DNA from: a virus
Direction: 5' to 3' (one strand)
DNA length: 27,929 bases
IMG/VR virus record: IMGVR_UViG_3300010354_000481
Span: 1-27,929 of that record
Position numbers and translations under genes: made by a program. The notes below the pieces were generated by a model, which saw only the letters and a list, made by a program, of their open reading frames with translations, did no database searches and was not told the DNA's origin. Below are positions 1 through 6,600 of this stretch, piece by piece; positions within the stretch are counted from its first letter, which is position 1; every line of letters begins with the position of its first letter.

Positions 1-239
1 ATCAGTTCTGGGAATACTCTACGAACGATTGGGAAGGCAAACTTTTGGAAGGTGCCTAACTTGCCAACGGTTGTAGCTCCGGGAGTAAGCTGCTCCTCGG
101 TCAGTTTGCTAGCCTCGGTCAGAACTGCCTTGGCTTGGTTCTCTAAAAGTTGAGCGGTTACTTCAGCCATGTAGTCGGTTTTGATACCGTCTAGGGCCTT
201 CTCCCACTTCTTAACGACATTACTATCAATTTTTCTCAT
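1..239 (-). CDS. gp23: Major capsid protein, gp23-like (3' part beyond window)
   Basis: This is the N-terminal 79 codons of a gene that runs off the left edge. Translation from the ATG at 239 begins MRKIDSNVVKKWEKAL and ends in FQKFAFPIVRRVFPEL. The 'F-P-[IL]-[IV]-R-R-V-F-P-x-L' segment is characteristic of T4-type major capsid proteins just after the removable N-terminal peptide. In T4 the product is the hexameric shell subunit, and gp21 removes its N-terminus during head maturation. A matching candidate site here is L40-T41-E42 before A43. A strong ribosome binding site precedes the start. The gene follows scaffold and protease genes, exactly the T4 order 21-22-23. Identity rests on the N-terminus and the gene order only, because the HK97-fold body is outside the window. 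Confidence 0.9.
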   Translation of the reverse strand, partial: MRKIDSNVVKKWEKALDGIKTDYMAEVTAQLLENQAKAVLTEASKLTEEQLTPGATTVGKLGTFQKFAFPIVRRVFPEL

Positions 240-246
240 TGTAAAA

Positions 247-253
247 TTCTCCT
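247..253 (-). promoter_or_regulatory. Ribosome binding site of the gp23-like gene
   Basis: On the minus strand AGGAGAA lies 7 bases before the ATG at 239. It is among the strongest Shine-Dalgarno matches in the window, as expected for the most abundant virion protein. It fixes the capsid gene start. Confidence 0.75.
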
Positions 254-258
254 AAATA

Positions 259-903
259 TCAATCTTTAATCATAAGATTCAATGTCTCTTCATTTAAGAA
301 GGGGTTGTAGACACCAGAATTCCTATGAGTTTTTGATTCAGTAAGTGTTTCTCTCTTCTTAAAGTTTTCTTCAGAAACAACTACTGCATCACCACTAACT
401 TCCATTTTAGCTTTTTCTTTGTTTTCTCTGATGCTAGTTTGTAAGTTAGAAACTCTTGATTCAAGAAGACCAATTTTGTCCTTTTGAATCTTGATAACGT
501 TTTTGAACTTGTTATTCTCTTCCAGTACTCTGGACATTTCATCTTTGAGAATATCAACATTCTTGCTCAGATTGGTGCTCTCAAGTTGCATTGCATTGAT
601 TGCATTTTGCTCGTCAGCAGGATTTAACTCGACTGCCATGAGTGACTTGATATGCTCGTATATGGATAGATCTTTTACAGTATCATTCTCCATCTCAAGC
701 TCTTTGAGAGCGTGCTCTTTGAGCTTCTCAACCTGACCACGAATAAAAGAAGTAGTCTTGATTGTTAAGTCTTTCTTAACCTTCTCTACTTCTTCGGTAA
801 TTTTTTCACTAACGAGATTGGCTATTTCAATAGCAACTGACTCGTCCAGATTCTCTGGGAGCAGTTTGGCAATCTCTTCCATTTTGTTTGTCTTCTTAGT
901 CAT
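259..903 (-). CDS. gp22: Prohead scaffold/core protein, gp22-like
   Basis: The 214-residue product is predicted to be highly helical and charged. A long heptad-rich coiled coil covers most of the middle, for example around EMSRVLEENNKFKNVIKIQ and KIGLLESRVSNLQTSI. T4 gp22 is the main helical core protein that templates the prohead and is then chopped up by gp21. The assignment comes from this helical character and the position between the protease and the capsid gene. The open frame reaches up to 954 inside the protease gene. I chose the ATG at 903 because AAGGAA lies 6 bases upstream and the extra 17 residues would overlap gp21. A candidate gp21 site, L-T-E before S, lies 25 residues from the C-terminus (codons at 334-345). 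Scaffold sequences diverge quickly, so direct similarity to T4 is weak. Confidence 0.8.
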   Translation of the reverse strand: MTKKTNKMEEIAKLLPENLDESVAIEIANLVSEKITEEVEKVKKDLTIKTTSFIRGQVEKLKEHALKELEMENDTVKDLSIYEHIKSLMAVELNPADEQNAINAMQLESTNLSKNVDILKDEMSRVLEENNKFKNVIKIQKDKIGLLESRVSNLQTSIRENKEKAKMEVSGDAVVVSEENFKKRETLTESKTHRNSGVYNPFLNEETLNLMIKD

Positions 904-909
904 AACTAA

Positions 910-915
910 TTCCTT
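910..915 (-). promoter_or_regulatory. Ribosome binding site deciding the gp22-like start
   Basis: AAGGAA on the minus strand ends 6 bases before the ATG at 903 and overlaps the TAA stop of the protease gene (914-916). This suggests coupled translation, and it argues against the longer reading from 954. Confidence 0.65.
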
Positions 916-1747
916 ATTTTTTGCCGCCTTTTTTCTTGGCGGGCTTTCCATCACCGCAGGACTTCATCTCTTGGATAAATTTTGCGGCGTATTTTGAGTA
1001 TGCAGATTCCTTAATTAATTTCTTTGATTCCGATACAGGAACACAATTAGGGACCTTGCGGCCACTTTTCATTTTCATTCCAACTTGCTTATAATTTTTC
1101 CAGCAAGGATCGCCTTTTCTCTTATCTTTTGCTTCATCAATGCGAAGTTCATCAAGTTTATTATCAATCTTGGCTTCCAGCATTGACAGGAATACATTGC
1201 GACCAACAACCTTTTTGATTGTATTCTCAACAGCCTTGGACTGAACACTTTCAGTAAGGGACGGGAATGCACCACGGGTTGAAGGATCAGCAACGATATC
1301 AAATGTTAAGAGCTTGAAATCCTCATTAACAATCTTATGTCCTTTACCTTCGCTCAGTGTTCCCATACCACGGCTGGAAATACCGATCTTGATTCCATCT
1401 TTGATAAGTGCCTCAACAACCTTTCCGGCTGGGGTAGAAAGAATCTCGGCTTCTCCAATAACGTCCTTGCCTTCAAAGCGAAGGCTGGTTATAATGTGAG
1501 AAGCATTAGACAGCTTAACCATGTCATAAGTAGGATGATCCAACTCACCGACACAACGACGCTCTTGAACTGCTTCAATAAGGTTATTGATAGCACTCTC
1601 TAATACTTTTTGAGGATAGATACGACCATTGTTATTAGCTTCGTCAGCCCTTTGAAATACGCCACGAACTTTCATGGGCTTTCCGGGGCCTGCTGATTCA
1701 TTAACTACTTGTAATGTATCTAAAATTCTGACATCTGTTAATAACAT
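914..1747 (-). CDS. gp21: Prohead core protease, gp21-like
   Basis: This 277-residue serine protease of the T4 gp21 type would cleave scaffold, core and capsid proteins inside the prohead. The N-terminal domain (about 1-165) has the family layout: G-R-I-Y-P near 41-45, the GELDHP motif with the presumed catalytic His71, and GISSRG with the presumed nucleophile at Ser124 or Ser125. A VADPS segment (Asp154) is a possible third active-site region. Straight after this domain comes S-L-T-E166 before S167, a plausible self-processing site. The C-terminal tail has a DPCW...VPNCVP motif (residues 213-237) and ends in a Lys/Gly-rich run. The family length in T4 is a little over 200 residues, so the tail is extra. 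The start at 1747 has AAGGA upstream, inside the last codons of the previous gene. The catalytic residue assignment is inferred from motifs. Confidence 0.9.
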   Translation of the reverse strand: MLLTDVRILDTLQVVNESAGPGKPMKVRGVFQRADEANNNGRIYPQKVLESAINNLIEAVQERRCVGELDHPTYDMVKLSNASHIITSLRFEGKDVIGEAEILSTPAGKVVEALIKDGIKIGISSRGMGTLSEGKGHKIVNEDFKLLTFDIVADPSTRGAFPSLTESVQSKAVENTIKKVVGRNVFLSMLEAKIDNKLDELRIDEAKDKRKGDPCWKNYKQVGMKMKSGRKVPNCVPVSESKKLIKESAYSKYAAKFIQEMKSCGDGKPAKKKGGKK

Positions 1748-1752
1748 ATGTG

Positions 1753-2136
1753 TTAATCCTTCCTCTTGGATTTAAAGTAAGCCTTAAGGTTTGAAGCTTT
1801 GGACTTACCATGGCGAACTAAAGTTCTTGCGCTATATTTCTTAGCGTCAGCAAAGCTGTTGAAACCCTTGGCAGTTCTGCCAGAAGATACCTGCTCTTTG
1901 CTATGGCCCCATTTCTGTATTGTTATAACATAGATTCTGTCAGAGTCGGGGGTGGAGAACATCTGACCGACATAACCATTTCTGAGAGCATCCATAATGC
2001 TCTTATAAATCTTAACTCTAGACTTCTGTGGGTTGCCGTGGGTTTTCTCTTTTGCCGTGAGCATTTTCTCACGACCAGCTTTTGAACCTTTAGCTTTTTC
2101 TGTTTTTGATTCTATGATAAGAGAGAAGATATCCAT
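1753..2136 (-). CDS. Small basic prohead-core candidate protein
   Basis: This 127-residue, strongly basic protein belongs to no family I recognise. It starts MDIFSLIIESKTEKAKGSKAG, split here as MDIFSLIIE and SKTEKAKGSKAG, so a possible gp21 cleavage site (I-I-E before S10) sits right at the N-terminus. The middle (about 40-110) looks like a compact domain, with segments such as YKSIMDALRNGYVGQMF and RIYVITIQKWG. The C-terminus is rich in Lys and Arg (KSKRKD). The gene lies between other head genes in the slot where T4 has small core genes 67 and 68, so a packaged or core role is inferred from position, charge and the candidate site. It is in the same reading frame as the gene before it, separated by TGA plus two codons. 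Its own Shine-Dalgarno signal is weak, so it may depend on translation of that gene. Confidence 0.6.
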   Translation of the reverse strand: MDIFSLIIESKTEKAKGSKAGREKMLTAKEKTHGNPQKSRVKIYKSIMDALRNGYVGQMFSTPDSDRIYVITIQKWGHSKEQVSSGRTAKGFNSFADAKKYSARTLVRHGKSKASNLKAYFKSKRKD

Positions 2137-2142
2137 GTTTAT

Positions 2143-2553
2143 TCACTTTTTTTTTGATTTGCCACCCAGAGTATTAGTACCAATCATTCCGACTGTGGTC
2201 ATCTCATTTATCATTTGCTTTGCTTCTGCTAGCAAAGAAGATAATCTTTGAATTAAATCATTTACTTTATCTTCGTTTATTTTTTTAGAAGTTTTCTTTT
2301 GTTGTTCCTTGATTGGTTTCTTGTTTTTCTTTTCTATGGATACTCCCATAGTTCCTTCTAAAATACTAGCGATATAATCATCACTAACATTCGTATCAGT
2401 AACATCTGGAACAAAGTCTGATACTTCTTTTGATTCTGCAATTGGTGTACTACTTCTAACTGGAGCAGCAACAGAATCTCTAACAGGGTCCATGTTTGAC
2501 AGGACACCCATTGCAATATCTATAACCGAAGTATTTGGATATTTGCTGGACAT
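2143..2553 (-). CDS. Small head-module protein, possible core component
   Basis: This 136-residue protein has no family I recognise. The first half is low-complexity and acidic or polar (P-V-R-S-S-T-P-I-A-E, V-P-D-V-T-D-T-N). A Lys-rich segment (KKNKKPIKEQQKKTSKK, about 74-90) follows. A short predicted helix (DLIQRLSSLLAEAKQMINEM) comes next, and the C-terminus ends GGKSKKK. I38-A39-E40 before S41 fits the gp21 cleavage rule. TGAGGA, which overlaps the stop of the preceding gene, gives a good coupled ribosome binding site for the start at 2553. A role as a prohead core or internal protein is inferred only from position, composition and the candidate site. The last codons include a nine-A run immediately before the TGA stop. 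Confidence 0.55.
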   Translation of the reverse strand: MSSKYPNTSVIDIAMGVLSNMDPVRDSVAAPVRSSTPIAESKEVSDFVPDVTDTNVSDDYIASILEGTMGVSIEKKNKKPIKEQQKKTSKKINEDKVNDLIQRLSSLLAEAKQMINEMTTVGMIGTNTLGGKSKKK

Positions 2554-2567
2554 AGCTTAAATTATCC

Positions 2568-3131
2568 TCAGTACTTCTTGCCCTTAGGCATCTTTTTCAT
2601 TTTAGGAGCGGGCTTCTTAGCCTCAACAACAGGCTCATTCTCTAATTCCTCTAACATCTCTAGAACGACATCGAAGTGTTCGTTCATATTAGCGAGGACA
2701 ACTGAATCATCCTCAACATGTGATTCGCACAGAGGGCAGGTTCCTTCTTGGTGAGCTTCGGTGATAAGGTCATCAAGGGAGACTTCCTCGCCCTCTTGGA
2801 TTGATTGAGCCTTCTCAACGATTGAAAGGAGTGTGCCAAAGTGAGTATCGATGTTCTCAAAGATAACATCATCATTCTCTAACTCTGACTCGCACAGTGG
2901 ACAGGCATCGTATGAAAGAGTATATTCGCTAGACTCTTCCATATCTTCATCACCTTCCCCATCTTCCTCTTCATCCTCGTCCTTGTCCTTGTCAGTTGCG
3001 TCAGCGGCAGGAGGAACAGGCTTATTGTCCTCTTCTTCATTAAGCTTAACTTTAAGGTTAGCTTGGGTCCAGTTAGCCTCAGTCAGAACTGTCTTAATAA
3101 AATCGTTAGTCTCGTCAAAGCGTTTTGCCAT
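2568..3131 (-). CDS. Acidic head-module protein with two Cx2C...H motifs
   Basis: The 187-residue product has four parts: an N-terminal helix with L16-T17-E18 before A19 (candidate gp21 site); a very acidic low-complexity stretch (about 48-67); two copies of a CPLCES motif; and a basic tail (KKPAPKMKKMPKGKKY). The copies are C77-x2-C80...H97 and C132-x2-C135...H152, each with 16 residues between the second Cys and the His. They look like a duplicated metal-binding module, although a clear fourth ligand is missing. A second candidate site, I-T-E125 before A126, lies between the copies. The gene is first in the head module, just downstream of two late-promoter boxes, where T4 has the acidic core gene 67. 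I regard it as a positional analogue, not a proven homologue. The start at 3131 has only a weak GGTGA signal. Confidence 0.65.
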   Translation of the reverse strand: MAKRFDETNDFIKTVLTEANWTQANLKVKLNEEEDNKPVPPAADATDKDKDEDEEEDGEGDEDMEESSEYTLSYDACPLCESELENDDVIFENIDTHFGTLLSIVEKAQSIQEGEEVSLDDLITEAHQEGTCPLCESHVEDDSVVLANMNEHFDVVLEMLEELENEPVVEAKKPAPKMKKMPKGKKY

Positions 3132-3164
3132 AAATCACCAATTAATAAACTATGTCCTATAAAC

Positions 3165-3172
3165 TATTTATA
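3165..3172 (-). promoter_or_regulatory. T4-type late promoter box for the head module
   Basis: The minus strand reads TATAAATA, an exact match to the T4 late-promoter element recognised by the phage sigma factor gp55. It lies 33 bases upstream of the first head-module start codon, inside the longest intergenic gap of the window (3132-3211). Transcription would begin a few bases downstream and cover the core, protease, scaffold and capsid genes. The motif is AT-only and can arise by chance in AT-rich DNA. Its location in the single real gap is the supporting argument. Confidence 0.6.
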
Positions 3173-3208
3173 ACCGAAGTAAAAAAATATAGATAAAATT
3201 TTAATAAT

Positions 3209-3216
3209 TATTTATA
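3209..3216 (-). promoter_or_regulatory. Second T4-type late promoter box
   Basis: This is another exact TATAAATA on the minus strand, 44 bases upstream of the first box and overlapping the TAA stop of the PAAR-like gene. It may be a tandem late promoter or a chance match. I saw no GC-rich hairpin or other terminator in the 80-base gap, so read-through from the tail module is also likely. Confidence 0.4.
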
Positions 3217-3604
3217 TTGTTGGTCCAACAAACACCCTATTAAGTAAAGCTCTTGCGCTTTCTAAGAAAGCAGGTGCCGCTGTAGGTATCTTAGGATAAT
3301 CACATGCAGTTACTCCAGCTATGTTATCCCAAGTAGTCATAACTGGTACTCTTGTGGGTCCCACAAATATCCTACTTGTTCCTAAAGAGACTGTTATTGG
3401 GGAGTGAGCAATAGTTGCTGCAGCATGTGGAGTATGAACATCTCCAGTTATAGATACTTCATTAAGAGGATCCCCTATGAATACCCTTCTAGTTCCTACA
3501 GGTAATACTGGATGGGCTGGAATAGGGAAGACTACCGTCGTAGTATTAGGTACACCGTCAGATACAACTGGGTCAATAATTCCTAAAACTGATCCGAATA
3601 CCAT
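3212..3604 (-). CDS. PAAR-like spike-tip protein (gp5.4-type candidate)
   Basis: This 130-residue protein has the look of a PAAR cone. A short beta-hairpin unit ending in [VI]-F-[IV]-G recurs at 41-44, 79-82 and 124-127. Between the first two lies G-D-V-H57-T-P-H60-A-A-A-T-I-A-H67, and a later A-C101-D-Y completes a possible set of three His and one Cys. Known PAAR tips, including T4 gp5.4, bind a metal with three His and one Cys and cap the central spike that pierces the host envelope. The T-P-H-A-A-A-T-I segment resembles PAAR proteins of other phages. The gene sits last in the tail module, far from the gp5-like spike gene it would cap. It has no convincing Shine-Dalgarno signal. Individual ligand assignments are inferred. 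Confidence 0.65.
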   Translation of the reverse strand: MVFGSVLGIIDPVVSDGVPNTTTVVFPIPAHPVLPVGTRRVFIGDPLNEVSITGDVHTPHAAATIAHSPITVSLGTSRIFVGPTRVPVMTTWDNIAGVTACDYPKIPTAAPAFLESARALLNRVFVGPTI

Positions 3605-3605
3605 A

Positions 3606-6600
3606 TTAATTATTAAACCTATTCTCTTTAGTTATAATAGGTTCTGGGATACTAACTTCTGGTATAATTGTATAATCAATATAAGTTATCTTGTCATTAC
3701 GATTTCTGGTAACGTCTTTAATTAACTTACCTCTCCATCCATTAGCTAGAACCTGTTTGAATCCTTCCGGTGCTTGATAGTATAAATCTCCGTATTCGTA
3801 ATTTCTAAGTCTAGAATATACGTCGAACCACTTTAATTCTTTAGGATCATATTGTTCTATTAAGTTATCAATTATTGTGTTAACTATCTTAGAAGTTATA
3901 GGCTTTTGAATAGGTCCCTCTGGTGGTGTTGATTGATATACACCATTAACATAATAAGTGTTAGTATAGTTAGAAGCATCAAACGTATAGTATTCCCTAT
4001 TAGCAAACCCGTAATTTTGTTTAGGTAACCCAGTCTCTAAAGGCTCTGTTGTTACTGACTTAAGAGCAATTTCTGGTTCTGAGAACTCGTTAATGTCGAA
4101 ATAATGAACTCCACTTAAAGTTCTTGTAACTATTGTTCCTGAGAAAGACTTAAGATCTGATTCACTATGGTAAGGATTATGTTTAGTTCCACAACCGGGA
4201 ACTAAGATCAAAGCTAAAGGAACACTACGAGTAAGGATGTCTGACACATCATCGTTCTCGTTTAGCAAGCTATCAAAATATTTAAAAGTTATATCGTTAT
4301 ATTTTAGAGATATCTGGCCTTTTTCTTTTGCATAGTGTATAAAGGGATCTCGATAATCTATGTTGACCCTTCTACTAGCAAGTCCATAATTAGTAATATG
4401 ATCTTGTATTTTTTGAGAATTAGTTAATAGTTTGTATTGAGCAGTTGTTATGTCAATCAATGGATCAGTGCCGGAAACTTCTTGTATTGTGGACAAGTCC
4501 AAAGCAAAATACATTGGAGTTGGGGTCGTAGATAACTCGTAAGTGTCCACAAATTCATGCTGCCCAGACACAGAGCTTGCAGTTAGCTCAAATATTAAAG
4601 GTGTTTTAAATGCTTTTAACGCTGCTAACCTAACACTCTCTGGTATGTACCAAGACTTCCCAACGTCTGTTGTTAGAGGTAATTCTACTTCTCCTACAGA
4701 CGATGTTGTAACCGAAATAAAGTAATCGTCCCCAGTTCCTATTGGAACGTACTGAGCAACCTCAGTAGTATCTTGATCAAAAATAGTTATTCCAGCATCT
4801 TCAAGATAGAGTGGAACTATTTCATTGGCACTGGTTGTAATAGGAATATTAGAATTAATATCTGAGTTTAATCTCTTTTTCCTAAGGATTCTAAACTTTA
4901 GTTGGTTATCCACCTTAGCTGGATCCGCAGGAACTGCTCCTTCAGTTACTAGACCCAGTCCTACCCTCTGGCTAATATCTGTTGCTGTTGTTTGTTTGTA
5001 ATCAACTATTCTGTCGTTAATTTGCTTCTGATATAGATCAAGGTAATAGTTGGGATCAAACTCATTAAGTTTATTAGTTACTATTAGTTTCCTGATTAAT
5101 GCTAAGAAATCATCAAGATTTAAATAAGTATTATCAACATTGTGAAGATTACTGAAAGCTGTCAATAGGTCTTCCCTTAAAGCTAATGAAATTTTTTCTA
5201 AAGTTAAATTAGCGTAATCAGATTCTTTCCAAGTGTAGTCTAATAGAGAATATTTATTTAAGAAGTTAAACACTTCTTTTGGAATATACTCATTAAATAT
5301 TTTTCTGTAAAAATAATTCTTAACATAACTTGTAGTTTGATTTGAAGGTACTTCATAGAAGTTATAAATGTCTTCTATATTATCATAAATTTTATCTTCA
5401 GTCTTTAAACCTAAATCAATAATTTCTTTGGGTTTGTTATACCTTAAATTTAGTTTTTTTGCTAAAAATCCTATTACACTTCCTGAATTTTCATTAGGAT
5501 CACCAATAAGGTTGTCTTTAAAACACTCATCTAGAGTAAAGTAGGGGCACAAAGCTTGGCTGACTTGAGAGTCTGTACATACTTTGCAGACGTTTTCTTG
5601 CGGATCAAATCTATACCTTACGGCAGCAACAACGGACACCCTAGGAGGTTTAGGAACTGTCTCGTAAATTATTGGGCCACATTCTATTGATTGGCACTGG
5701 GTACTAGTTTCACATTGTTCCCTATTTAAGTAAATACAATTACTTGTAGTACCATCACAAGGTTGACAAGATTTAGTTATCCTAAACTCGTTTTGTGAGC
5801 CTTCTGGGCATCTTGCTACGCTTGTTATACAAGCATAAGTATATTCTCTTGTTCTTATTCTAGGAGGTCTAGGAGTTATTACTTCAAATGTATTTTCGTC
5901 TAATCTAATACAATCAGTGGAGCGACAACTTGGGCTTGCTAAACATTCATTATAGTTAGAAAAAATACAGTCAGGATTATTTGGATCGTCTATGCAAGGA
6001 GTACATGTTTTAATAACTCTAAAGGGCTCTTGAGAGTTTGTAGGACAAGACTGCAGAATTATCTCACATTTTGCCTTCGTGATAGGTCTTGGTGTGTTAA
6101 CAGCTATGTATTCATTTGGATCTTGTGGTTGAGAGCAAGATTGACTTATACAGTTAATATCATCTAAACACTCTTGTATATTATTATATTGACATTCTAG
6201 AGATGTAGGATCAGAACAAGGAGCACAGGTTCTTGTAATAGCGTTAGTAGGTAATGTTCCGGGAGGGCAAGACTCTCCTATTGATTCTACACATTGATAT
6301 TTACAATCTGGTAATACGCACCCTGATTCTCTACATTCTGTTAAAGTTGTGTAACCACAATTACCTGTCCCAATAATACAAGGCTCGCAGCGACCACCCA
6401 AGTAAACAGTTTGCTGTTGAGTTGTGGGGTCAATACATGTAACCTCGGCTGGAGTACATTTAAATCCACATTCATCATTTCTGCAGTATTGGCGGCATCC
6501 GTATCGACCATCCAAAGAATCATAAATGCAATCAGGATCCCCAAGTACTACAATTTCTGTAAATCCTCCACCTCCAGTCTGATTAGGTATAAAAGTTCTA

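Noticed and set aside
904-954. N-terminal extension of the gp22-like protein (17 residues from 954).
   Set aside because: It overlaps the end of the protease gene and lacks a ribosome binding site, whereas the ATG at 903 has AAGGAA at proper spacing.
2661-2903. Classical C2H2 zinc fingers in the acidic protein.
   Set aside because: Each copy has Cx2C and one conserved His only, and the second His and its spacing are missing. I describe them as Cx2C...H modules instead.
3132-3211. Rho-independent terminator in the gap after the PAAR-like gene.
   Set aside because: There is a T run on the minus strand but no GC-rich hairpin in front of it.
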